Shown here: positions 8,158 through 17,167 of the stretch, piece after piece | How the letters are laid out: the number at the start of each line of letters is the position of its first letter | How positions within the stretch are numbered: the first letter of the stretch is position 1 | Source of the DNA: Beijerinckiaceae bacterium | GTDB lineage: Bacteria; Pseudomonadota; Alphaproteobacteria; Rhizobiales; Beijerinckiaceae | Assembly: GCA_030684835.1 (NCBI GenBank) | Contig: JAUXWZ010000172.1 | Location: 1 to 44,895 of the forward strand | Length of the DNA: 44,895 nucleotides | Direction of reading: 5' to 3' | Notes under the pieces: generated by a model | Seen by the model: the letters and a program-made list of their open reading frames with translations, nothing else | What the model was told of the DNA's origin: nothing | The model's database searches: none | Made by a program: the position numbers and the translations under genes

Positions 8158-9707
8158 TACTCACCAGCTTTCGGCTCTGGTGGGCTTTCGTCGTCTTGCG
8201 CCCTGCGCGGGCCCGTCCGATCCGGGAGGCCGGTGCTCAACTGGCTGTAGTCCGTACGGCGCGGTTCAATGACGACGACCCCGTCGTCGCCGATGACATA
8301 TTCTCGGATGTCCTTGCTGTGGTTGCCACCCCGCATCTTGATGACGACGATGGTCTTCCGCAACTGACCGTCGATCTCCACGTAGCGCAGCCGGATGATG
8401 TCATCGGTGAGGAACGACACCGCATAGTGGCTGAACTGAAGCGACGTGAAGTTGTCCTCCACTTCGACCGTGCTGAGGATAGTGATGCCCGCGCCGGTTA
8501 GCGCGCCGATCATGCGGTACAGAGATTCGCGAAAGTCGGCGCGGAAGCTCGGCGCCAGCGCCATCTCAAAGCCCACAAGCGAGTCGATAACGACGCGCTT
8601 CGCGCCCACCCTTTTGATGGCGTCGAGGATCGCCAGCATGGTCTCATCGACTGAAAGGTCGAGGGGGCGAAGGTAGAGGATCTCAAGAGTTCCGGCGGCC
8701 TGCGCGGCCTTCAGCTTGAGACCAAAGGAATCTGCCCGTTGGATGTAGCCGTCTGGACGCTCCTCGAAGATCGCCATCACGCCGGGCTCCCCACGGCGCA
8801 GACCTTCTCCAATGAACTGGGTCGCCAGCACCGACTTGCCCGTGCCCGACGGGCCCGCCACCAGCGCACTATCGCCTTCCAGAATGCCGCCACCGAGCAT
8901 TTTATCCAGATCAGGGATCCCCGTGGACAGCCTACTGCGCCGCTCAGGTCTCACCTTGGCGCTTTCGAGACCGATGGTGCGTGAGAAAGCCTGGAGCCCC
9001 TCGTCACTGATGCGGATGGTGTGCAATCCAGGCACCGAGGCCTGCCCGCGCAACTTGAAGACTTGCAACTTTCGCACGACGGAATTCCTTTCCGTCACCT
9101 GTGACAGCCACAGAATGCTGTCGACCATGGTGAACAGCGGATTGTCGCGGATCTCGTCGTGAACGTATTCCCCCACCAGGAAGGTGGTGACCTCGGCACT
9201 CACCAGAAACTGGGAGACGTGGTGGATGAACGCCTGCACCTCCATCTCGCCCGCTTCGCCCGTCGCCCGTCGCGCCAGACTTCGAAATGAATCGATCACC
9301 ACGACGCACGGATTGGCTGCGTTGACTTGGGTCACGATCTCTTTCAACACCAAGTTCAGGTCGTTCTGCAGGGCAGCTTCTGACAAATTGATAAATCGAA
9401 GGGCGTCGCCAACCTTTGACTCGTCGTAGAATGAGAACTGCTGTTGGTACCGCAGCATTTTAATGCTCGGCTCGCCGAGCACGGTGAAGTAGAGCACCGG
9501 CCTGTCAACGGTTCCGTTCGCGAATGCGATTTGATGAACGAGCGTGGTCTTGCCGCAACCAGGCGAGCCACCGATCAGATTGAACGAGAACTCGGGGATA
9601 CCTCCCCCCAGGATATCGTCAAGCCCCGGCACGCCTGTAGGAAGCTTGTTGATCGTGACCTTGGGTGGCCTGCGCATTTGCGCCGTAGGTTGGGCTGCCT
9701 TGGCCAT
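8157..9707 (-). CDS. Double-domain KaiC-like RecA/RAD55-family ATPase
   Basis: 516 residues from the ATG at 9707, one nt after the stop of the upstream gene and preceded by AGGAAG. Starts at 9725 or 9764 would overlap that gene. Two KaiC domains are present: the first with LPTGVPGLDDILGGGIP and Walker A GSPGCGKT (47-54), the second with LSTGIPDLDKMLGGGI and Walker A GPSGTGKS (285-292). Paired catalytic glutamates are kept in domain 2 (IFEERPD, about 315) but domain 1 has a single Glu (VLGEP). The region matching the cyanobacterial Ser431/Thr432 pair reads SHYAVSFLTDD, so the phospho-pair is not obviously conserved. The C-terminus is a charged tail. No kaiA or kaiB is in the window. It is likely a cytoplasmic ATPase switch working with the adjoining kinase; a clock role is not implied. 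Confidence 0.9.
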   Translation of the reverse strand: MAKAAQPTAQMRRPPKVTINKLPTGVPGLDDILGGGIPEFSFNLIGGSPGCGKTTLVHQIAFANGTVDRPVLYFTVLGEPSIKMLRYQQQFSFYDESKVGDALRFINLSEAALQNDLNLVLKEIVTQVNAANPCVVVIDSFRSLARRATGEAGEMEVQAFIHHVSQFLVSAEVTTFLVGEYVHDEIRDNPLFTMVDSILWLSQVTERNSVVRKLQVFKLRGQASVPGLHTIRISDEGLQAFSRTIGLESAKVRPERRSRLSTGIPDLDKMLGGGILEGDSALVAGPSGTGKSVLATQFIGEGLRRGEPGVMAIFEERPDGYIQRADSFGLKLKAAQAAGTLEILYLRPLDLSVDETMLAILDAIKRVGAKRVVIDSLVGFEMALAPSFRADFRESLYRMIGALTGAGITILSTVEVEDNFTSLQFSHYAVSFLTDDIIRLRYVEIDGQLRKTIVVIKMRGGNHSKDIREYVIGDDGVVVIEPRRTDYSQLSTGLPDRTGPRRAQDDESPPEPKAGE

Positions 9708-9708
9708 C

Positions 9709-10161
9709 TTAATTGGCTTCCTCATGACTTGCCGTTGTGTCGAAATCCGCTGCGCTGAATGCAAGCTGCGGCCATATCTGGTTGATAACGCGTAGGGTCA
9801 GAGCTATGCCGATGAAGGCTACGAGCAAGCTGAGCAGCTGAGCCAGAAGCAGAACTTCGCCTTCGGATAAGTTGGCGTCTGACGTCGTCTGAGCGACCGC
9901 GAGCCCTTCCAGATCTCCATCCGCACCCACCCGCACCGCGTTCAGCCAAGGTATCTCGGCGGAGGCCAGCACCAACGCGCGCGCGAGCAGCGCCTGAAAG
10001 CCGCCCTGTCCCATCAGCATGGAAAGATGCGAACGCAACGTGTCAATCGTTCCGAACAACGCGACATCGTCCACCGCACCGGAGGTCCTCGTCCGCGTGT
10101 CGAAGGCCTTCAATCGCTTGGCGAGAGTTCGCATTTGCGGAGAAACTCTACTCAAACTCAC
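9709..10161 (-). CDS. Conserved hypothetical one-TM protein of the KaiC operon
   Basis: 150 residues. A soluble N-terminal helical region contains MGQGGFQALLARALVLASAE and EIPWL. One strong hydrophobic helix follows (about residues 107-131, LLLAQLLSLLVAFIGIALTL), then a short tail. The stop lies one nt before the KaiC-like ATG, so the two are almost certainly co-transcribed. No enzymatic motif is visible. Given the order membrane protein, KaiC-like ATPase, histidine kinase, an anchoring or sensing role at the membrane is a reasonable guess only. The family seems conserved, since the central block looks selected, but no name is recognised. Confidence 0.7.
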   Translation of the reverse strand: MSLSRVSPQMRTLAKRLKAFDTRTRTSGAVDDVALFGTIDTLRSHLSMLMGQGGFQALLARALVLASAEIPWLNAVRVGADGDLEGLAVAQTTSDANLSEGEVLLLAQLLSLLVAFIGIALTLRVINQIWPQLAFSAADFDTTASHEEAN

Positions 10162-10287
10162 CCTTCCAGCGCGCCAATGCCATGATCAGACGTCGACCGT
10201 AGCACGTAGAGGTGACGCGAAGATATCAGTTGTGCCGAATGCGTGCGCGGGACGCGTTCATCAGCTGCGGGTCCAACGTCAAGCGGA

Positions 10288-10708
10288 TTAACGGACACGG
10301 CCAGTCTGCTGGACGGCGAAGCCGACACGTCGTGGACAGCCCGGGTTACATCCACGCAAAAGTACTTTACGTCGGCATAAGGGCATCTGCGGGTGGTGAT
10401 GCACTATTGCCGCAGCATATGCTTCAGCGTCCCCTCGGCGGAGTGGCTCAGACCGTGTTCGGCGCCGCACTCGTACATCGACTACCTGGACCACCGGCAT
10501 CAGTCGATCCGCCAATGATTTCGGCGAGTGAGCTATCGTAGTCAGGGTCAAGGTGTAGGGTGAGAACAAATGCTATGCAGCTGTCCGGCGGCATAGCTTC
10601 GAAGATCTCCATCACAGCTAATCGATCGAGTGTGACGCGTCGACCATGCGGGGCGACGGCGCCTCCCACATAGATGGAATAAAAGGTAACCTCGGCCACA
10701 GCTTCCAA
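10288..10708 (-). pseudogene. CheB methylesterase-domain remnant
   Basis: In one minus-strand frame (10708 down to about 10520) the peptide reads EAMPPDSCIAFVLTLHLDP and then SSLAEIIGGST. This aligns with the CheB core (MPPDSGLAFVVVQHLDP, S-LAELLG-T) of PAS-CheB-CheR chimeras. The following MPVVQVVD block, which comes directly after in CheB, is in another frame, so at least one frameshift separates them. The upstream GASAGG motif is degraded to a GGAVAPHG-like string. Further downstream the homology is lost. It is a short remnant and not functional. Confidence 0.55.
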
Positions 10709-10765
10709 GCATAGAATTTTGATCGGGTCTCTGGCATGTTAGCTGCAAACGAGGAGAAGGCCACG

Positions 10766-11323
10766 ATGAACTCTACGTTGTTGGATGCAGGCACTCCAAA
10801 CGCTTCGATAAAAGAGGCGCCGGTACCGTTGGATAGAGACTTGTTCCTTCGAACGCTCCTGCGGGAGCTTGCCGGAACCCTTCAGAACGTCGTCGGAGTA
10901 GAGGAGGCTGCAGGATACATCAGCGTGGTGGGTTCTGTTATCGGCGAGAACATCGACGCAGCTTACCGCCATGCCATCAATGTTGATCGTCTAGATCGAA
11001 AGCAAGTTGCGGAAGTTCTGGTCGATTTGAAGCGGCGGATCGAAGGGGGCTTCTATATCATTGAGGAGCGGGAGGATCGCATTGTCCTTGGGAATCGGTG
11101 TTGCCCTTTTGGCGAGTTCGTTCAAGGCCGCCCGTCTCTGTGCATGATGACTTCAAACGTGTTTGGTTCAATCGCAGCGGAGAATCTGGGCTACGCTCGC
11201 GTGGAAATCGAAGAATCCATCGCTGCCGGGAACGCTGGCTGCCGGGTTACCGTATTTCTGACGCCCAGCGAGAACCTTCAACTGAATGCGCGCGAATATT
11301 TCAGGACGCGCGATGCGGTCTGA
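10766..11323 (+). CDS. MetOD1 (methanogen output domain 1) protein
   Basis: 185 residues from the ATG at 10766, preceded by a GAGGAGAAGG ribosome site; an upstream in-frame ATG/TTG is less likely. Almost the whole protein matches the MetOD1 output domain: [42 protein letters not shown], and the Cys-bearing [10 protein letters not shown] and [11 protein letters not shown] blocks, then a GCRVTVFL end. The clustered Cys residues are typical and may bind a metal or sense redox; this is inference. It is cytoplasmic. It overlaps the following PAS-HisKA_2 kinase, which in turn overlaps a receiver gene, so the three form one signalling operon in which this protein probably acts as sensor or co-sensor. 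Confidence 0.85.
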   Translation: MNSTLLDAGTPNASIKEAPVPLDRDLFLRTLLRELAGTLQNVVGVEEAAGYISVVGSVIGENIDAAYRHAINVDRLDRKQVAEVLVDLKRRIEGGFYIIEEREDRIVLGNRCCPFGEFVQGRPSLCMMTSNVFGSIAAENLGYARVEIEESIAAGNAGCRVTVFLTPSENLQLNAREYFRTRDAV

Positions 11324-12356
11324 CGCAGATTTCAAATCGCTGTTGAATTCGCTCTTGGACCCCACTTTCATCCTGGACTCTGCGGGGCGCATACTCGACC
11401 TCAATGTGTCTGCCGCCCGCATAGTTGGTGTGGGCGCCTGCGGTAGCGACCTTGCGGATTTGATTAGTGCTCCCGCTCTTGAGGAGTTTCGTGAATTTGT
11501 TCGACGATGTCGGGGGAAAGCATCTCCGACCGTGGGGGCGCTCACATTTGCTGCAAGCGGCAATCGCTTTGAATGCTGGGGCTCGCGCCTGACAACAAGC
11601 CGGGGGGAACCCGAAATAGTCCTGAGACTTGCGCGTATCGATCAAAGTCAATTCTCCATGCTAGCTAAGAAGGTACAGGAACTCAATGCTGAGATTCGCA
11701 ACCGACGCCATTCGCAGGCGAGGTTAGAGGAGGCTCTGTCTTACAATCAGATCCTTCTTCGTGAACTACATCACCGTGCGAAAAACAACATTCAGCTGAT
11801 GATCGGCCTTTTCTCCGCCACGAGGAGGGAAACTACGTCACAGGATCTTGTACGCTTCATAGATGTAGCGACGCAGCGCTTGCTCGCGATTGGCGCAACT
11901 CAGCAGCTGATGCATGAGGCTGCTGAGATGCAGCTCTTGCCACTGCCAAGTTTCGTAGAATCTCTTTGTGATGCTATTAAGCCTGGCATGGGCTCGCACG
12001 TGCGGATCACGTCATCAGCTACCGGCGGTTTTATCTCTGCAGACGCTGCGCAGCCACTTGCCTTGATCATCAATGAACTAATTACGAACTCCGCAAAATA
12101 TGCCCTGCGCGACGGCGCTGTGAATGTCGACATATCAGTCAAGGAAGAAAATCATGAGATCATCTTGATCGTTCAGGATGATGGGCCCGGGATCCAGGTG
12201 CAAGAGGATTCTACCTTGAGCCGCCGCAACTCGGGCCTCCATCTCGTAAGAGGTTTGTGCCGACAGATCGGCGGCTCTTTCCTCATCGAAAATGAGAAAG
12301 GCGCCCGGGTCACCGTGCGCCTCCCAGGCCATGAGCGTCGGGAGGATCAGCATTGA
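11313..12356 (+). CDS. PAS-HisKA_2 sensor histidine kinase
   Basis: 347 residues from the ATG at 11313, which overlaps the MetOD1 gene by 11 nt and follows an AGGA; an in-frame ATG at 11286 would add nine residues. An N-terminal PAS domain ([20 protein letters not shown], to about residue 110) is followed by a coiled linker. The H box is [12 protein letters not shown] with the phospho-acceptor His about residue 154. Then come a HATPase_c N box ([17 protein letters not shown]) and a G1 box (VQDDGPGI). It has no membrane segments. The stop TGA overlaps the receiver ATG (TGATG), indicating coupling and a direct phosphotransfer partner. The genetic context MetOD1-kinase-receiver is the main clue to function; the ligand is unknown. 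Confidence 0.9.
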   Translation: MRSDADFKSLLNSLLDPTFILDSAGRILDLNVSAARIVGVGACGSDLADLISAPALEEFREFVRRCRGKASPTVGALTFAASGNRFECWGSRLTTSRGEPEIVLRLARIDQSQFSMLAKKVQELNAEIRNRRHSQARLEEALSYNQILLRELHHRAKNNIQLMIGLFSATRRETTSQDLVRFIDVATQRLLAIGATQQLMHEAAEMQLLPLPSFVESLCDAIKPGMGSHVRITSSATGGFISADAAQPLALIINELITNSAKYALRDGAVNVDISVKEENHEIILIVQDDGPGIQVQEDSTLSRRNSGLHLVRGLCRQIGGSFLIENEKGARVTVRLPGHERREDQH

Positions 12357-12802
12357 TGCCTCATTATTTTAGTCCCGAGCAAGGACCATCGCTCCCTTCG
12401 TACAATCCACACGGATCGGAGGACGAAGGTAGAACTCACGTGAATCGAATTCTGGTTGTCGAGGATGAGTTTTTTGTGTCGATGGAGATCGAGGCTGCGT
12501 TGAATGGCGCGGGCCACCTGGTCATTGGTGTAGCCACAAGCGCTGATGAGGCAGTAGCGTTTGCCGCAAGTGCGCTTCCCGATCTCATACTGATGGATAT
12601 TCGACTGCACGGAAAAAAGGACGGTGTAGAGGCCGCAATCGAGATAAGACAGCGACTCGGAATACGGAGTTTGTTCGTCTCCGCTCATATGGATGCAAAT
12701 ACTCGCGAGCGTGCGAAATCTGCGGATCCAGTAGGCTGGCTCTTGAAACCGTTCTCTTCTCAGCGACTCCTTGACGCCGTGCGATCGGCACTCGAGAAAT
12801 GA
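12356..12802 (+). CDS. Single-domain response regulator
   Basis: 148 residues. An N-terminal extension of about 30 residues precedes a complete receiver domain: acidic pocket VVEDEFF, phospho-acceptor Asp in LILMDIRLHG, the Ser of LFVSAH as the switch residue, and the Lys of LLKPF. There is no output domain, so it acts by protein contact or as a phosphate sink or relay. The start ATG overlaps the kinase stop by one nt. An in-frame TTG one codon earlier is the only nearby alternative. The switch region lacks the PFxFATGY motif of general-stress Sdr receivers, so a different downstream target is likely. Cognate kinase inferred from coupling: the HisKA_2 kinase ending at 12356. Confidence 0.9.
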   Translation: MPHYFSPEQGPSLPSYNPHGSEDEGRTHVNRILVVEDEFFVSMEIEAALNGAGHLVIGVATSADEAVAFAASALPDLILMDIRLHGKKDGVEAAIEIRQRLGIRSLFVSAHMDANTRERAKSADPVGWLLKPFSSQRLLDAVRSALEK

Positions 12803-13126
12803 GTACGCATGAAATTTTCCCTGAAGACCAACTTCCACCGAACCTGGCGGTGAAAATAATTGAGGTGCGAGGACACACGTCAAACTAGCCTGCGCCCGCG
12901 GATTTTAACGCCCGGCGCTAGCGTCGGTGAGGCCGAATATCGCGTTTTGCGAGGCGCTGCAATTCGTCGCTAATTTCCGTGAATATCTACGTCTTTGAGT
13001 ATCTCGGGCAGGCGTGCGCAGTCCGGGTTTATGGGCTTCAAGCGGTGACATCCTTTTCCGGCAGCGGTAAAAGTTGTCCTTTAGCAGAGATGTCACGCCG
13101 CGTGCGATGTCGAGGAGGAACGGAAA
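12803..13126. other. Intergenic, no gene seen
   Basis: About 320 bases between the receiver gene and the next kinase. It has no convincing frame and no clear terminator. The promoter of the next kinase is expected here but was not identified. Confidence 0.5.
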
Positions 13127-14500
13127 ATGCTTACGCGCGAGTTGCTGGCAAAGGATTCGGAAGCCTTCGTCGAAATCGTCGAGACGGCTCCCGCCATGCT
13201 TTGGCTCGGCGACGAAAATGGTCAATGCGTTTTCCTGAACCGGCACTTGCGCGAATTTTGGGGGGTCACGGACCTCGCCGAGTTCGATTGGGCTGCAACG
13301 GTCCACCCAGACGATGCAGAGAAGCTTGCGCATCCCTACCTGAAAGCCATGCAGGAGCGCTCACCTTTCGAGATTGAAGCGCGGTTCAGACGAGCTGACG
13401 GAGAATACCGCCTGCTGCGCACCGCAGCGCGGCCGCGATTGTCTTCTGCTGGCGCCTTTTGTGGCATGGCCGGAGTAAATACTGATGTTACGGACCAGCG
13501 GCAGGCCGAAGCGGACCTGCGCCGTTCATCCGAACAGTTGGAGCTGGCGCTGGACGCCGCCCAAGGCGTTGGGGCCTGGGTTTGGGATCTCCAACGCAAT
13601 CTTGTCGTCGCTGACCACCGGTTCGCCGCAGCATTCCGCGTAAGTCCGGAGGAAGCGGCCGCAGGGTTGCCTATTGAGGCGTTTCTCCATGCAATCGCCG
13701 ATGAAGACAGACCTCGGGTGACAGCAGAAATCGAGCGATCCATCCGGGAAGGGGGAAACTACAGATGCGAGTACAGGGTGCGCCGCTCGGACGGTTCCTT
13801 GCGATGGCTCCTGGCGACGGGGCGTTGCAGCGCCGGGTCTGACCAGGCGCCGGCGCAGTTTGCCGGCTGCATTATCGACATCAGTGATCGCAAGGCTCAG
13901 GAGGACCAGCTTGGGCTGCTGACGCGTGAGCTGTCGCACAGGATCAAAAACATCTTCGCGATTGTACAGGGGTTGACATCGTTCACGCGTCGACAGCATC
14001 CGGAGGCGGCAGCAGCCTTTGATGAACTTCGCGGGCGGTTCGCGGCGATGGCCGCCGCTTATGATTGCGTGAGACCGTCGGACAACGGCGCTCCGGTCTC
14101 AACAAGCCTCAAGGATCTACTTCGTGTGCTGTTCGCGCCGTATGTTTCAAGCGGGCGCGAGCGGATCGAAATACAGGGCTGCGACATTCCCATTGGCCCC
14201 AAGACAGCTTCGTCGCTGGCGTTGATCCTTCACGAGCGCGCGACGAACGCTGCCAAATATGGCGCGCTATCCGACGCCGGTTCTGTCCAGCTCCTACTCG
14301 CGATGGACGATGTGGCGCTTACGATGCGCTGGATCGAAAGCGGCGGTCCGCTAATCGTGAACGCCCCCGAGACTCAGGGCTTTGGCTCGCGGCTGATTCG
14401 AATGACCGCGGATTCATTGGGAGCCGAACTTGAACTTCAATGGCTGGCGGAGGGCCTACAATGGCAAATGTCCATTCCTAAGACCGCGTTACGTACATAA
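13127..14500 (+). CDS. PAS-PAS HWE-family histidine kinase
   Basis: 457 residues, with an AGGAGG eight nt before the ATG. Two PAS/PAC units are present: residues about 12-130 (APAMLWLGDENGQCVFLNR, ending in GVNTDVTDQRQAE) and about 135-258 (ALDAAQGVGAWVWDLQ, ending in GCIIDISDRKAQE). The HWE kinase core has RELSHRIKNIFAIV with His271, the E-containing N box LHERATNAAKYGAL (Arg where Leu is usual), and the Trp-x-Glu motif in LTMRWIESGGP. It is soluble, with no membrane helix. It runs convergently with another HWE kinase. The family is typical of Alphaproteobacteria; some members sense light or redox through PAS cofactors, but no flavin-binding Cys of the LOV type (GRNCRFLQ) is seen. Confidence 0.9.
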   Translation: MLTRELLAKDSEAFVEIVETAPAMLWLGDENGQCVFLNRHLREFWGVTDLAEFDWAATVHPDDAEKLAHPYLKAMQERSPFEIEARFRRADGEYRLLRTAARPRLSSAGAFCGMAGVNTDVTDQRQAEADLRRSSEQLELALDAAQGVGAWVWDLQRNLVVADHRFAAAFRVSPEEAAAGLPIEAFLHAIADEDRPRVTAEIERSIREGGNYRCEYRVRRSDGSLRWLLATGRCSAGSDQAPAQFAGCIIDISDRKAQEDQLGLLTRELSHRIKNIFAIVQGLTSFTRRQHPEAAAAFDELRGRFAAMAAAYDCVRPSDNGAPVSTSLKDLLRVLFAPYVSSGRERIEIQGCDIPIGPKTASSLALILHERATNAAKYGALSDAGSVQLLLAMDDVALTMRWIESGGPLIVNAPETQGFGSRLIRMTADSLGAELELQWLAEGLQWQMSIPKTALRT

Positions 14501-14545
14501 GCAGCACCTCGGACCTTAATGTGGGCAAGTTGTTGCCAGAATGCG

Positions 14546-16270
14546 TCAACGGGTAGTTTCAGCCTCAGAGGGACTCACTGAACGCGCCGAGGCCCGGGGA
14601 CTTATGGCGCTGATCGGCGCAGTCAACACCCATTCGCATCCGTCCTCGTGCCAGTGCATATCCGCGTCGCCGAACACGGAGGCGGGGGTAAATTTTGTCA
14701 GGACAGTCAGTCCGAAGCCCCATCGATCAGGGCTGGCGCAGGGAGATCCGCCGCTCTCACGCCAGCTCAGCGTGAATGTCTGGTCCGGTTCCGATCCAGC
14801 AACAGCCCATCCTACCTCGACTCTGTTTTGCTTGGCTGAAAATGCCCCGTGAAGAATGGCGTTTGCTCCAAGCTCATGGAGCGCCATGCCTAGGGCCTGC
14901 GCAACTTCGGGCTTCAATTTGACGGCTGGTCCACTCACCCGGACTCTATCCTCATGACCTTCAATAAACGGCTCCAGCTGTTTATTGATCAGATCCAGCA
15001 GGTCGACCTCGGCCCAGTCTGTACTAACGAGCAGGTCGTGTGATCGAGACAACCCGCCCAACCGATGTCGGAAGGCGCGCTCCCAGGCCTTGACGTCTCT
15101 GGTCTGCTTCATCGACTGGGACGCCATGGCCTGAATTACGGCAAGCAGATTTTTGGTCCTGTGTGAAAGCTCCCGCAAGAGCATGGTGAGTTGCTGTTCA
15201 CGTTCGCGGAGCGCGTGTTCACGCTCGTTGATCTCGAGCGAGGCCTCTCTGAGTGCGGATCCCACGACATTCGCTTCAGCCATCAGCGAGGGCTTGAAGG
15301 ACACAGGTTGGCTGTTTCCGAGCTGATGGGCTGCGCTGAGCAGACTAAGAGTGGGTCGCCGGATGAGCCTGTTAGCGATGGTCGCGGCGACAAGCACGAG
15401 AGCGATCGCAAGGGCGATCGCCAGGTAGAGATTTCTCCACGCAGCATTCGATGGCCCTTCGAGCACCTCCCGGGGAGCCCAGATCAAAACGGTCCACCCT
15501 GGGTTGGGTAAACGATGATAGGCGACATAGGCTCGCCTGCCTTCCATGTCGTTCTCAAGGGCGAGGCCCGACGCAGCGCTCTTCTGGTGAAACGCAGGCT
15601 GCACTGGCGTTCCGTACAAGGCTTCATGGCGCCGAGACCGGGCCAGGAAAAGACCATTGCCGTCGACAACGCTGGCCACCCAGCCTTCAGGTCGGTAGGA
15701 TTGCTCGACGACCTTGAGGATGGATCCCGCCCGGGCGGCGTAAGACAGGCTGTAAAGCGCCTTGCCATCAACGGTCACAGGGACGCGAATAGTGAATAAT
15801 TGTTCTTTCATTATGGCGCCGGCCTGAAGATTGCCGATCAAGGGCTTCGCAGTTTCAAAGATCCTTGCTGTTGTCTCAACGTCATTCGTGCGGGGAAGCG
15901 GAGAACCAAAGGGTACTCTTGTGTTGATGACCTGCTGCATGTTTTGGTCGATGAGAACGAAATTGCCACCTACAACATCACCAACAGCGCGAGCTGTGCG
16001 CCAGAAGGCTTCAAGATCGCCTGAGCGTAACGCCACATTAGTTGTTAAAGCCTCGGCAAGCTCGAGTTGACTGCGTAGCTCCCGGTCCACCGAGCGCCCC
16101 AGTGTCTCTGCATGCTCGGTCAGACGAAGTTTTTCTCGCGTGAGCGCCTCGTCCTCGCGTACCTCGATTCCATATGCGATGAAGCCTACCAGGGGCAGAA
16201 ATGCCACCGCCATAGTCATCATGAGCAGTGCGACGATCGGGAATTGCGGTCGTGCAGCGAACCCCGGCAT
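14546..16270 (-). CDS. Membrane-bound HWE histidine kinase with extracytoplasmic sensor
   Basis: 574 residues. An N-terminal signal-anchor helix (residues about 12-35, IVALLMMTMAVAFLPLVGFI) and a second helix (about 281-300, LYLAIALAIALVLVAATI) bracket a periplasmic region of about 240 residues that looks like a double-CACHE sensor (LYSLSYAARAGSILKVV; GWVASVVDGNGLFLARS; PNPGWTVLIWAP). After a HAMP-like linker, the kinase core has LLRELSHRTKNLLAV with His370, the N box MALHELGANAILHGAF and the HWE motif SWRESGG. A C-terminal Ser/Arg-rich tail of about 25 residues is unusual. It probably senses a small molecule in the periplasm. No receiver gene is adjacent. It is convergent with the PAS-PAS HWE kinase, 45 nt away. 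Confidence 0.9.
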   Translation of the reverse strand: MPGFAARPQFPIVALLMMTMAVAFLPLVGFIAYGIEVREDEALTREKLRLTEHAETLGRSVDRELRSQLELAEALTTNVALRSGDLEAFWRTARAVGDVVGGNFVLIDQNMQQVINTRVPFGSPLPRTNDVETTARIFETAKPLIGNLQAGAIMKEQLFTIRVPVTVDGKALYSLSYAARAGSILKVVEQSYRPEGWVASVVDGNGLFLARSRRHEALYGTPVQPAFHQKSAASGLALENDMEGRRAYVAYHRLPNPGWTVLIWAPREVLEGPSNAAWRNLYLAIALAIALVLVAATIANRLIRRPTLSLLSAAHQLGNSQPVSFKPSLMAEANVVGSALREASLEINEREHALREREQQLTMLLRELSHRTKNLLAVIQAMASQSMKQTRDVKAWERAFRHRLGGLSRSHDLLVSTDWAEVDLLDLINKQLEPFIEGHEDRVRVSGPAVKLKPEVAQALGMALHELGANAILHGAFSAKQNRVEVGWAVAGSEPDQTFTLSWRESGGSPCASPDRWGFGLTVLTKFTPASVFGDADMHWHEDGCEWVLTAPISAISPRASARSVSPSEAETTR

Positions 16271-17167
16271 CTACTGACGTTCCCTCTGTGGCGGAGTTAC
16301 TGCACCAACAAGCTCAGCTATATTGTCGCAGTTGTTTCGCCCTTATAGACTCGGGGAGCTCGCGCGCCAACGCGCAGAAATCGAGAACGTGTCGACTTCG
16401 AACCGCGCAACCAAGCGAAGCTGAAACCTGGAGCTCTCGGAACAGCTGTTTTTTGCTTCGGGTCGCCGCCCGCCGGTGGGCTGCGGCTTAAGCCACAGGA
16501 TTGACTCGGCGAGGCTCTTAGCTGAACTTTTGAGCTTTTGAGCAGCGACTAAGTTGCGCCATGATTTTGCACATGCAGCACCAGCGCGGCATGTCCACGA
16601 GGGACAGCCTCGATCTTGATGATCCCGTCATTCATTTGCTGCATGCGGCCTCTTCGACCTCGTCAAGATGCATGACATTTACACACTCGTGACTTAGATC
16701 GAAGCGGCCCGACTTTAGCGGATGCTGACGTCACTCATGTTGGATCACCATTGTCATTCGCTCTCGCAGTCGCTCCTTCTTCAATCTTCGACCGAGTCCT
16801 CGCCTCTATTTAGTTCTATGGAAGCACGCATCGATCTGGCGGAACAGGCAGGTACGTCGCGAAAAGATCCTGTGGATCCTCCGCGGCTTGCCGGAGGCCC
16901 TTCTCGGCAATTATAACAATCACTTTAACCTGAACCGGGCGGACGCGCATTTCAGTTCGCCGCCAAAGGCAGCGGCTGGCTTCCCAGCGGCGTGTACCAG
17001 TGAACGAGGCAGAATTACTGATAAGATCAAACGTAAATTTCATTTATCGGTGCATACCCGACATCTAAATCCTGCCGGGAGCCATCTAAAACGGAGTAGA
17101 CGTCAACTGCCTGTCCAATTGCATCCGGCTGCCGTGTCGTGAGCTCTCTCCGTGACCGAAGTGCGCT
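16271..17167. other. Gene-poor stretch of about 900 bases
   Basis: Only short overlapping frames are present, with no recognisable domains or credible starts on either strand. Possible old remnants could not be assigned. Confidence 0.55.
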
